From: Cantharellus purpuraceus
Lineage: Eukaryota > Basidiomycota > Agaricomycetes > Cantharellales > Hydnaceae
DNA length: 64,000 nucleotides
NCBI GenBank assembly: GCA_025174535.1
Contig: JALBUN010000018.1
Span: 248,001 to 312,000 of the forward strand
Direction: 5' to 3'
Shown: one piece after another, positions 1-8,983 of the stretch
Numbering within the stretch: position 1 is the stretch's first letter
Layout of the letters: the number at the start of each line of letters is the position of its first letter
Position numbers and translations under genes: made by a program
Notes under the pieces: model-generated
What the model was told of the DNA's origin: nothing
The model's database searches: none
What the model saw: only the letters and a program-made list of their open reading frames with translations

Positions 1-46
1 TGGGAGATTGGATAGGGATCTGGGCATTAATGAATATAATCTAACA
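1..46 (-). repeat. End of a G-family gypsy LTR (remnant)
   Basis: The sequence is the reverse complement of the start of the G-family LTR seen at 20854, 35958, 46793 and 52282 (terminal TGTTATGACTATATTC, then the GATCCC-rich stretch). It ends in TAACA at 46 and abuts a gypsy reverse-transcriptase fragment. The rest of the LTR lies left of the window. If it is an insertion, CTATG (47-51) should be its target duplication. Confidence 0.7.
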
Positions 47-48
47 CT

Positions 49-276
49 ATGTACCAGACATTGATGAACTACTTGTTCAGTGCATTTATAGGGGTCTCTA
101 TGCACATATATCTAAATGATATTGTGGTCTATCCAGACATAATTAGTGACCATATAATATACTGCCACACCATACTTAGCATATTGCAACAGCAGAAGCT
201 GTATTTATCAACCCCAGACAAGCTCCAATTCTTTGCAACTAGACTGCATATACATATATGTGCGGTTCTTCTATAA
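49..276 (+). pseudogene. Ty3/gypsy reverse transcriptase fragment (element D)
   Basis: The translation contains YQTLMNYLF, then YLNDIVVY, then KLYLS and KLQFFA. This is the palm region of a Ty3/gypsy reverse transcriptase. The catalytic motif should read YLDD; here one aspartate is replaced by asparagine, so the fragment cannot be active. It begins at an inserted G-type LTR and ends soon after the FFA motif. RNase H and integrase are absent. The motif differs from the G and H elements and is closer to the B-type gypsy. Confidence 0.8.
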
Positions 277-336
277 AAGTACTCACAGAAACAAACATAC
301 AGATTGTCTGTTCTCTTCAAGAACAGGGAGGGTGAG

Positions 337-551
337 TGTAAGGAGCCAGTCTTGACTGGAGATGGAGACACAATACTATCTCTGACTAAGCATTACACTG
401 AGACAAGGGTTGCTTCCTCAATACAACTTGTTAGTTGACTGGTCCGCTGGTTACTTCTAAGTCTATTCGAAGTCTGAACTCGTACTTCTTTACACCCCAG
501 TCCCTATCTGAGCCTTCACCTCCCTCACAATGCAATGACAACAGAATACTT
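337..551 (+). repeat. Possible LTR of the element D/B gypsy type
   Basis: A purine-rich stretch (GGGAGGGTGAG, 326-336) precedes TGTAAGGAGCCAGT. This resembles the PPT and LTR start of element B (TGTAAGGGAGCAGT, minus strand from 18689). A possible end is ACAACA near 551. No second LTR or target duplication could be found, so the end is a guess. Confidence 0.35.
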
Positions 552-955
552 CTCTTCCCAAGTATCAGATCATGAATAATAGACCCCAATTCATCGCCAC
601 AGCGCTCAAGACTTCTCTATTTGCGAAGGATCGCGTCTGAGTTTGGAAAACCTCAGCGCGTGCATCCATTAGTTACCCGAGCATATCCATCTACCCCCTG
701 CAATCCTCATACTCCCTACGCTCTCCCCTCTCCGGTGCCCCAAACCCACGGCCACCCGCGCAGCCGGCAACTGAGGATAGGAGTTCTTTAGCACTTTATC
801 TGGGATATCTACACTCCATCATTCACAATGCAATGATTCTTCCCAAGTATCAGATCATGAATAATAGACTCCAATTCGGTCAAAGCTCAAGACTTCTCTG
901 TGCAAGCCATTGCGTCGGAGTTCGGGAAGCCTCAGCACGTGTATCCATTGAACAG
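530..955 (+). repeat. Direct duplication of about 130 bp (530-665 and 822-953)
   Basis: Both copies share CACAATGCAATGA, CCCAAGTATCAGATCATGAA, GCTCAAGACTTCTC and the GCATCCATT/GTATCCATT end, offset by about 290 bp. The sequence between them includes a GC-rich patch (720-780). No coding frame persists in both copies. From 955 to about 1125 nothing was recognised. Confidence 0.7.
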
Positions 956-1149
956 GTGCAGTGCTCCACTGGTCGAGCTGGTGCTGGAGTCCCATACTTC
1001 ACCATTTGTCCGACAGTACGCCAACATCACCAATTGTCTGGAGTTTATCGTCAAACCTTAGACCGCCAGGAGGATAAGACTGAAATGCGCATCTCCCGGT
1101 ACCCACTGTTCCTTGGGACGCTCCAATGGATTTCTCCGCGAATTGGCTT

Positions 1150-1440
1150 GGCTGGTTCCTGAGGCTGTCCCCACTATTCAGGGAGGACGATCAGAGGCTG
1201 GCGCACCGGATATCACAGGTATGCACTAGATTATCCTGTTTATAGACACTGGAGCTGACGGGAATTTTAAGGGGGGTTTCCACTTCGGGAGTGTTATGTA
1301 GCAGCTGCTGCGACACCTCACCTCTTATCTTTGTTACTACTCATGAATCAGAATTCAAAGGCATAGAAGCACATACTCTTGTCAACGTACTGCCAAAACA
1401 AGAAGCGGGTCTGAGCTTAGCAACATCAGGCGGGTTCAGG
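1150..1440 (+). other. Unrecognised coding-like segment upstream of the DUF6533 gene
   Basis: A frame beginning PMDFSANWLGWF (from about 1122) reads to ...AHRISQ and then meets a GTATGC donor-like site near 1217. A second stretch (about 1305-1440) reads SSCCDTSPLIFVTTHESE then EAHTLVNVLPKQEAGLSLAT. The right arm preserves the same frame as SSCGDTSPRIFVAADISE then EAHALANIAPKQKADLSLAT. The amino-acid similarity across both arms suggests exons of a second gene or an upstream part of the same locus. I do not recognise the family. Confidence 0.35.
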
Positions 1441-1728
1441 CCGAAGACTGCGGCATGAATCTGCTGGTCTGCCTTCTTTTCGGTCGGTTAGAATGTCTTG
1501 TTTTCAAGCCTTCAACCTAATGAATTGGCCGTGGATACAGTTCCCTGCAGTCCAGGACTTGTGAACTCGTCTGGGGATGGGCTTGCTTTGGCACACAGGT
1601 GCCGCGCCCAATTCCATTATCACTGTAGCCACGAGGTTGAATCACTATGGCATGATAAGAAACCGGACTGATAATCACTGTTGATATCTAAATGGTGTTG
1701 ATACAAGTAGCGCTCTCCAAGATTCCAG

Positions 1729-1736
1729 TATATATA
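1729..1736 (+). promoter_or_regulatory. TATA box of the left DUF6533 gene
   Basis: TATATATA lies about 90 bp upstream of the ATG at 1821. The same box is conserved in the right arm (6946-6954, minus strand) at a similar distance. Confidence 0.55.
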
Positions 1737-1820
1737 TGAGCCTCTCATGACGTTCTTCCCATCGCATTCTCCACATTCTAGTCCATATCTGTATACACAA
1801 CCTGTCATCTTTCCATCAAC

Positions 1821-3560
1821 ATGACATCTCAAGAAGAACAGGTGGCAATTCAAGCTGTATCGGATAGGTATGTGGCCGCTTGGTATTAGCGCATTGAAAT
1901 ATTGATATTTGAACTCATATGGCGCCAGCATGGCCTCCAGTTACACTCTGATAGCTGCCCTTGGCGAGTACAAAGCTTAATGTGCAACCCAGCTAACAGC
2001 CTTCCGCTCGGAACAGCTCTTCTTACCTACGATACCTGCTTATCAATAAGACACGAAATTGGTTACATATGGAATAGGAAGTTGAAATTGGGCACGGCCC
2101 TCTATTTTCTAGCACGATACTCGGTGATACTATATCTCTCGGTAGTGATAATCGAGGATTTCTTGAATATGTCACTTCAGGTGTGTTGCTCTGACAACTT
2201 TCCTTAACACATGCAGATGACAGTCGGTCAATTCAGTAAGTTCAAGGGGCATCCCTTGTAGCGCAGAATTCATAGCAATTAGGACATGTAATGGGTTCCT
2301 TCACTTTTTGGATAGTGTGCAAATCCTCCCGCACATCGGCATTCAAGGTGATGTGATATTCTGTTCATAGCAGTAGGCCATTGACAACAGTGAGGATGCA
2401 GGCCTTCTACTTGGGACGTATGCTCTCACCGAACACAAGAGACTAGTATTAGCCGTCCTTAGTGTTCTCGTGGGCTTCCCCATCATACTGGATCTGGTAT
2501 GTATGCATGTCTGCATTGCTGTGGAATTGCATGACGTCAGCCATCACAGGCTAGATCAATTATGGGTAGGTGTGACACCACCAGCGAGCAACTCCACACA
2601 ATCATCATGTGAGTGAGACACAATCTCAGATGCACCGTGCTCAACGACTTATCAGATGTACACCGTGAATCTGATCTGCATGATCATGACATTGATTCCC
2701 TTCTTGCAGTTAATTACGTCACGATCTTGACCATCTTGTTTGACACGGCAGTGGTGGCGGTGACACTGGCCAGCACACTCGGAACGTGGAGAGTATACAA
2801 AAGGTCAACATGGCACAGGCTCACACTCACACACCTACTGGCTCAGCAAGGCAAGTCATAGCCTCCGTTACAGAAGCGTGCTCACAGACAAATATTGATA
2901 TCAGGTCTGGTGAGATATGGGTATTTCATCCGCTATCCCTGCCAACGAATCCAGAATTGGTCTTTTACCAGATTTGTGCTGACAATCACGCTTTCAGATG
3001 CGATCCTTCGATTGGTATGTCAATATACCAATTATTACGCCCTGGCTAATTACACGTGCTAGGTCTTGCGAGTGAGTCACACACTGATATATGCTGCATG
3101 GCCGCTCCAACCCGACCTTTAGCCTACCCTACGAAATGATCTTGTATATATCCAGAACAGGTGGGTTGGAATCGGGCACTGCAGTCATTGACTAATTATA
3201 TGCAGCTTGTCCGTAATCATTATCTGCCGCTTTCACCTCGACCTGCAAAGAAGTCATGCACATCCTAACACCATCACCTCCTGGGGCTTACCTTTGATAT
3301 CCCTCGGAAGCTTCCATGCAGCCACCCAAAGTCTGCATGACGCTGTGATGGCCGAGTTTGGAGATTCGGACCCTGATGAGGGCATCGGACGCAAATCATC
3401 ACGGGAGGAGGCCATGCCTATGGATGAGGACATGCTAGCAGGGATGATGGAGAACGACGTCACGCCCGTAGAAGTTCAGTCCTGGCCACAAGATGTTGAA
3501 AGTCCCTTGGACACAGTGTTGGGCCATCAGTTCATCATGTTATTCAGTTGGGGTTATTGA
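1821..3560 (+). CDS. DUF6533-type multi-pass membrane protein, spliced
   Basis: The start MTSQEEQVAIQAVSD was chosen because the right arm has the matching MASQAKQAAIQAASD at its own start. Proposed introns are 1868-1928 (GT-AG, 61 nt) and 1964-2016 (GC-AG, 53 nt, branch GCTAACA). Splicing these gives MASSYTLIAALALLTYDTC, then EIGYIWNRK and TALYFLARY, which is the DUF6533 signature of agaricomycete membrane proteins. Later hydrophobic segments include HKRLVLAVLSVLVGFPIILDL, ILTILFDTAVVAVTLASTLGT and SVIIICRFHLDLQR. The acidic C-terminus ends at about 3558. Exon borders after 2180 were not resolved. Function is unknown; it probably lies in a membrane. Confidence 0.6.
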
Positions 3561-3776
3561 TGTGACAGAATTTCTAGGTGACGTGGTTTTTATCACGGAT
3601 CCTGTGGGAGGTGAAGGGAACCCCGTGTAGCTGTGTAGAACGGGTATTTATTCACGTCAATGTCTGCGCGAAGACCATAGACGTTGTCGTTTGAAGAATT
3701 TGTGTAACCACATTTGTATATTTCATAACATCCTTGATTTATAACAGTGCTCGAGGAATGGTGTCAGTTCGATGGA

Positions 3777-4924
3777 AGTAACCTCTTCTCCTGCATAAGA
3801 CCTCTCACACGATGCGCACATACCGGTGGACACGCGCCCCTCGATCCACCACCACCTCACGCGATGGTTTGGTTCCGATACGTTCATTAGCATGCCAATC
3901 GCTAAACTCTGCTATCAGGTTGCGTGTTGGTGGGAGAATCCTCAGTTTCCGGCCGCGAGGGCGGCCGTGGGTTGGGGACGCCAGAGAGGGGAGAGCGTGG
4001 GGAATATAAGGATAGACCCACGAGCCCGTCCACAGACAACCCCAACAACGTAATATATTCCTCGTATCCACGGCATATTTGTGTCCTATATGAAGAGGGC
4101 CGTCTGAGGAAAAGTTTGGTGCATGTTGTTCATGTCAGTCTCAACACCTACCAGCGCGAGGGATCAAGGACACTCATATACATTACAATAACCAGTTATC
4201 GCGATCAGATTGCCTTTATTGCATTGGTTCTAGTTCTTGTTCTGTTGATGCGCGTGCGACTAGGCCTTGGTACATGTCCAGAGTCGAACTGAGTGGACCC
4301 AACAGTGGTTGGCTCCGGTCAACGGACGACTTGGCGCCAAGAAGCTCCAGTCCTCCATCGCGCCGTGGCTTACCACGCTGTCCTTCCCCTTCCTATACCC
4401 GTTTCCATTTCCCTTCCCGTAGCCATGTTTGTAGGCATGAGCAGTAACACCCAAGCTGTGGGGGTAGTAGGAGGGACAATATCGCATGTGTTGTGCTGCT
4501 GCTGTGCGCCATGCTGAACGCTGAAGCTGGAGTCTGCCATCCCCGATCCACCCCTGGGCTTGAGTGTCAATCGAGCCATCCTCGGCTGCGGCCGTGCCAC
4601 TGCGGATGCGGATGCGGCACGGCTTCCACAGCGCCATGCTTACGAGGACGATCCCACCTATGGCCCCCCCGTGATGGCGGCTATGTAGGCCAATCAGGGC
4701 CATGATCGTTCTTGCGTGCCCGCCAAGCTGATCAACCACAATGACAACGGCGATGCCATGGTTTGCATTCAAGACTTGGGTGTATAGCTGTTGTTGCAAG
4801 AAAAGAGTATAAAGTACTCGGCGCGGGTAGATTGGCATTGTGATGAAGTACGTGTCAAGCCCTCTCTCTGCACAGGTACATCATACGCGAGTTCATATGC
4901 AGGAAAGCAAGTTACACTCATCTT
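3777..4924 (+). other. Spacer between the inverted arms
   Basis: This spacer separates the arms. It holds a GC-rich stretch (3805-4060) with overlapping ORFs on both strands, none recognisable, and the minus-strand ORF listed at 4260-4838. Nothing else is supported. Confidence 0.5.
4260..4838 (-). CDS. Hypothetical protein, possible single-pass membrane protein (192 aa)
   Basis: This uninterrupted minus-strand frame starts MPIYPRRVLYTLF. Residues about 45-75 contain a hydrophobic glycine-rich segment (GGAIGGIVLVSMALW) followed by arginines (RIRIRSG), as in single-pass proteins with a basic stop-transfer anchor. The region after it is Q/R/S-rich with no known motif. It lies alone in the spacer and has no partner in either arm. 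Overlapping frames on the opposite strand could instead be real. I do not recognise a family. Confidence 0.3.
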   Translation of the reverse strand: MPIYPRRVLYTLFLQQQLYTQVLNANHGIAVVIVVDQLGGHARTIMALIGLHSRHHGGAIGGIVLVSMALWKPCRIRIRSGTAAAEDGSIDTQAQGWIGDGRLQLQRSAWRTAAAQHMRYCPSYYPHSLGVTAHAYKHGYGKGNGNGYRKGKDSVVSHGAMEDWSFLAPSRPLTGANHCWVHSVRLWTCTKA

Positions 4925-5166
4925 ACCGACTGCATTCCTCGAGTAATAAATCTATGATGTTATGAAATATCGGTTACAAAAGTAGTTACGCAACTAAATT
5001 GTTCAAATGACAACGTCTCTCTATGATCTTTGCGCAGACTGACATGAAGAAATACGTTCTACACAGCTACACACGCTTTCCTCTATGCCCCACAGGATTC
5101 ATGTCATCTTGAAATTCTGTCACATCAATCCCAACAACGTGGAGCAGACTAACTGATAGCCCGACA

Positions 5167-6866
5167 CTAAATGTCCAAGGTCACTTCAACCTCTTGTGGC
5201 CGAGACTGAATTTCTACGAACGCCATATCACCCTCCGTCGTCCTTGCTGGAATCCCCTCATCCATACGCATGGTCTCCACCCTCGATGAGTCGGTTCCGA
5301 TATACTCATCAGCTTCCGAATCCCCAAACTCGGCCATCACAAAGTCGCACAGACTTCGGGTGGCTGCATGGAAGCTTCCGAAGGATATCGAAGGCAAGCC
5401 CCCAGAGGTGTTGGTACTAGGGTGTGCATGACTCCTGTGGAGGTCGAGGTGGAAACGGCAGATGATTATTGTGGACAAGCTGCGTATACTTAGCCGATGA
5501 CTGCAATGTCTAACACCAACTCACCTGTTGTGAATATTTGCAGGAACAGTTGCAACGGTAGACTAAAGTTCGAGTTGGAGCGGCCATGCAGCAAATATCA
5601 ATGTGTGATTCACTCGCAAGGCCTAGCATGCATAATTAGTCAGGGCATAAGAATCGATTTATTGACATACCAATGGCAGGATAGCTCCTGAAAGCGTGAT
5701 TGTCAGCACAAACCTGGTAAAGATTAGTTCTGGATTCGTTGGCGAAGATAGCAGACGGCATACCCAAATCTTATGAGGCCTGACATCAATATCTGTCTGT
5801 GAGCACTACTTTGTAGCGAAGACCATGACTTGCCTTGCTGAGCCAGTAAGTGTGTGAGCGTGAGCCTGTTCCATGTTGACCTTTTGTATACTCTCCACGT
5901 CCCGAGTGTGCTGGCCAGCGTCACACCAACCACTACCGTGTCAAACAAGATGACCAAAATCGTAGTGACGTCATTAACTGCAAGGAGGGAATCAATGAAA
6001 TCGTCATGTGGATCAGGTGCACGTGTCGTACAGCTGATAAGTCATTGAGCAAGTGCATTAGAGACTGTGTCGCACTCACATGAGGATTGTGTGGCTTTGT
6101 GAACTGGTGTTGCCACACCTGTCAAAAATGGACCTAACCTATGATGGCTGAGGTTACACATGTCCACAGCAATGCAGACATGCATACGTACCAGTTGCAT
6201 TATGATGGTGAAACCACCGAGAACCCCAAGGATGACTAACACCAGTCCCTTGTTTTCGGTAATGGCATACGTCCGTGCCAGTAGGAGGCCTGCATCATCA
6301 CTGTTGTCAATGACCTATTTCTGAGAATAAAATATAATATCACCTTGAACACCGATGAGTGGGAGGAGGTCAACACTATCCACATGAAGGAACCCATTAC
6401 ATGTCCTAATTAGTATGAATTTCTGCTGTACAAGGAATCCCCTTGAACTCACTATATTTACCAAGTGTCATCTACGTGCATCACGGAAAGTCATCAAAGA
6501 AACACACCTGAAGTGATATATTCAAGAAACCCACCATCATTAAAAGCGAGAGATCTAGTAGTGCGGAGTATCGCGCTAGAAAATAGAGGACAGTTCCCAA
6601 TTTGAACTTGCTATTCTATATGTAATTTATTTCTTGTCCTATTGTTAAGCAGGTATCATAGGTAAGAAGAGCTGTTCCAAGCGGAAGGCCGTTAGCTGGG
6701 TCGCACATACACGCACTTCACTTACCAAGCGCAGCTATAAGGGCGTAACTGAAGGCCATGCTGGTGCCATACGAGTTCAAATATTAATATTTCAATGCGT
6801 CAATGATGCGGCCACGTACTTATCCGATGCGGCTTGAATTGCCGCCTGTTTTGCTTGAGATGCCAT
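5167..6866 (-). pseudogene. DUF6533 gene, right-arm copy, broken
   Basis: The start MASQAKQAAIQAASD (ATG 6866-6864) leads through two GT-AG introns matching the left copy to MAFSYALIAALALLTYDTC and EINYI. The next codon is TAG where the left copy has TGG (tryptophan of YIWN), giving a premature stop inside the DUF6533 core. Downstream segments remain readable: VLVILGVLGGF, LASTLGTWRVYKRSTW, STIIICRFHLDLHRSHAHP, and an acidic tail ending at 5167. Introns 1 and 2 here have better donor sites (GTACGT, GTAAGT) than the left copy. Confidence 0.65.
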
Positions 6867-6945
6867 GTCGATGGGAAGATGACAGGTTGTGTCTATAGAA
6901 TGGAGAATACGGAGAATGCGATGGGAAGATCGTCACATGAGGCTC

Positions 6946-6954
6946 ATATATATA
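6946..6954 (-). promoter_or_regulatory. TATA box of the right DUF6533 copy
   Basis: The reverse-complement TATATATGAG sits about 80 bp upstream of the ATG at 6866 and matches the left-arm box in sequence and spacing. Confidence 0.5.
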
Positions 6955-7259
6955 CTGGAATCTTGGAGGGCACTACTTGTATCAATAACATCCGATGTGT
7001 GGCGCGGTACCTGTGTAGCGCAGCAATCCCGCCCCCAGACTAATTTAAGAGTCCTGAACTGAAGCTGTGTCCTGGACCTGTCTAACGTTGCCAAGCTCAG
7101 ATCCGCTTTTTGCTTTGGCGCTATATTGGCAAGGGCATGTGCTTCTATGACTTCGAGCTCTGATATATCAGCAGCAACGAAGATACGGGGTGAGGTGTCG
7201 CCGCAGCTGCTACTTAAACTCCCGACTTGTGGACACCCTAACTTTCCATCAGTTCCAGT

Positions 7260-7573
7260 TGTTGAACATAGACGCGTCAACGCGTTTATTTGGATCCACG
7301 GCGGTCCACAGTTTGTCAACAGGGGCGGCGGCACCAACTATTTATGGATGCCACCAGAGGTAATATATAAGAGAAAATTTTCACTCATTTAAATTTTTCC
7401 TCAGTCTTCATACATCGAGACTGAGGTTCATACTACAGTCCCTTCTTCATAGTTTAACAATGAACTAATAGTTCTTTTATAGTATCTCTTCTAGGTTAGA
7501 CAACAATATATTAGTCTTTGTACATCGAGACTGAGTATCTCTTCTAGCTTCTGTTGCATTATAATACTCTACA
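7260..7573 (+). repeat. 5' LTR of copia A
   Basis: It runs from TGTTGAACATAG to AATACTCTACA. It keeps several CpG sites (GACGCGTC, AACGCG) that are TpG/CpA in the 3' LTR. A TATA-like box TATATAAGAG lies at about 7364. Confidence 0.92.
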
Positions 7574-7587
7574 GGTTATGGGCCCCA
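7574..7587 (+). other. Primer-binding site of copia A (initiator-tRNA-Met half-molecule type)
   Basis: GGTTATGGGCCCC directly follows the 5' LTR. It is complementary to the anticodon region of initiator tRNA-Met, the internal priming mode known for Drosophila copia. Ty1/copia elements of this type use a half tRNA rather than its 3' CCA end. Confidence 0.75.
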
Positions 7588-8180
7588 TTGCCTAAAATTA
7601 TATGTCATGACTAACTCATCAACTGCCCCACCCATCGACAAGCCATCAAATTGCCTCTATGACATTCCTTATCTAGACAATGACAGTTCTAACTATCAAG
7701 CATGGAAATACTGTGTACAAACCGTTCTTGAACTACAAGGTTTATGGAAGGCTGTTGAAGGCACTGAAGCAGACAATGAGCAGATCTGAGATGCACATGC
7801 GCAAATCATCCTGACTTTGAAGGATGAGCCATTGAATGGCATCATTGGAGTCACCTCAGCTAAGGAAGTTTGGGACAAACTCAGTGCACAATATGAAGGG
7901 AAAGGCACACAGAAAGTAGCTTACCTTATTGGCAAACTGTTCCGTAGTAGCCTAGTGGACACAGAGCCCCTCAAACCACAGATCAACAAGATGCATTAGA
8001 CCACTCATACTCTCACTGCACTCAAGAACGAGATCAAAGACAATCTCATTGCCATTGCCATCATCCTTTCCCTACCAGCTTCTTACTTCACTCTGTAAAC
8101 AATTCTTATGTCACAAGACATGCAATCTACAGAAGATGTCATGGCAAAGATATATGCTGAAGAGGCTAGGAGGTGGGAGA

Positions 8181-8923
8181 TGTTATTTGGAAGACCGGAC
8201 TTCTAGGGGAGAGGGGAACAGAGGGGGAACAGAGGGGATAGGAGGAATAGGAGCACATAGGAGGCTCAGGAGGTTGAGGGGGAGGTAGGAAAGCGAAGGG
8301 AAATGGTTAGGAGGGAAGAGGAGAAGCCCCTGTAAGCTCCACACACATCAGAACATTCTCCTATATTTCTTTTATATTTTATTTCGTCATTTTTTCCCTA
8401 TTGGCTCCACCCCCCATTTCATTTTTATCACAGGTTTCTTTCCCATGTTTCAAATGACACAGAACTTTTAATCACGAGTTATTAGCATGCATATCTTGTA
8501 TAAAACATGCCTAGATAGATATGCAATGGACTAGAGAATTTTACTCTCACTCGTTTTTGTTGACTGTGTCTGAACTATTCATTTCTGGAATAACTCCAGA
8601 ATGAACGCGTATTTCTACAATCTTTTGCATACTCTTCCAGAGTATTGCAACATATATTCGAATCCCAGTTTGCGAAGCCTAAGCTCCACTGGTTGATTTT
8701 CTATTAAGCATTTACTCTCGTTCGAGTCATCTGCTCCTGATCCCTGCTTAAATTGTCAATATCTAGACGAAGATCACACCAAATCCCATCAAACTTCGTA
8801 GGAAGATACTACTCAAGTATATCTTCAATTCGACTATGCATACATCCAGTTCCCATCACTCCCTCTGTCTCTATTCGAAATCTACTCTCCACACACCCCC
8901 AGCAAGGCGAAATTTTTTCAACA
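8181..8923 (+). mobile_element. Solo LTR, family L740 (743 bp), in gag of copia A
   Basis: It runs from TGTTATTTGG to TTTTCAACA and is flanked by GGAGA (8176-8180, 8924-8928). A second copy is at 55260-55999 with its own duplication GTGAA. The R/U5 half holds stem-loops at 8578-8605 and 8627-8648 that correspond to stem-loops in the T-family LTR. Confidence 0.92.
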
Positions 8924-8983
8924 GGAGACAGCTGCACAAACTGCATTCATGGCAAGTTGAAAAGGTAATTGTTGGAATTGAAC

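Larger units (their letters stand above)
1128..3776 (+). repeat. Left arm of an inverted host-segment duplication
   Basis: This arm aligns, with many substitutions and small indels, to the reverse complement of 4925-7254 continued at 15650-15778. Shared landmarks in order are the AATTGGCTTG exon, a coding-like segment with CDTSP/CGDTSP, a TATA box before the DUF6533 gene, its introns, and the 3' flank up to ATTTCATAACATC. The arms face each other, so the two genes are tail to tail with a spacer of about 1.15 kb. Confidence 0.85.
4925..7254 (-). repeat. Right arm of the inverted duplication (first part)
   Basis: This is the reverse-complement counterpart of 1128-3776. It is cut at 7254/7255 by copia element A (target duplication CCAGT at 7255-7259 and 15645-15649) and resumes at 15650. 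The arms differ by numerous point changes, so the duplication is not recent. Confidence 0.85.

Noticed and set aside
4293..4705. Overlapping plus-strand ORFs in the spacer
   Set aside because: They lack hydrophobic or family features and overlap the minus-strand frame with a membrane-like segment; neither is firmly supported.
8970..8983. TGTTGGAATTG at 8970 as the start of an LTR
   Set aside because: It reads as the gag knuckle start (GNCWN) of copia A. No matching LTR end with a GTAAT duplication was found; the CCAGAGC/GCTCTGG ends fit better.
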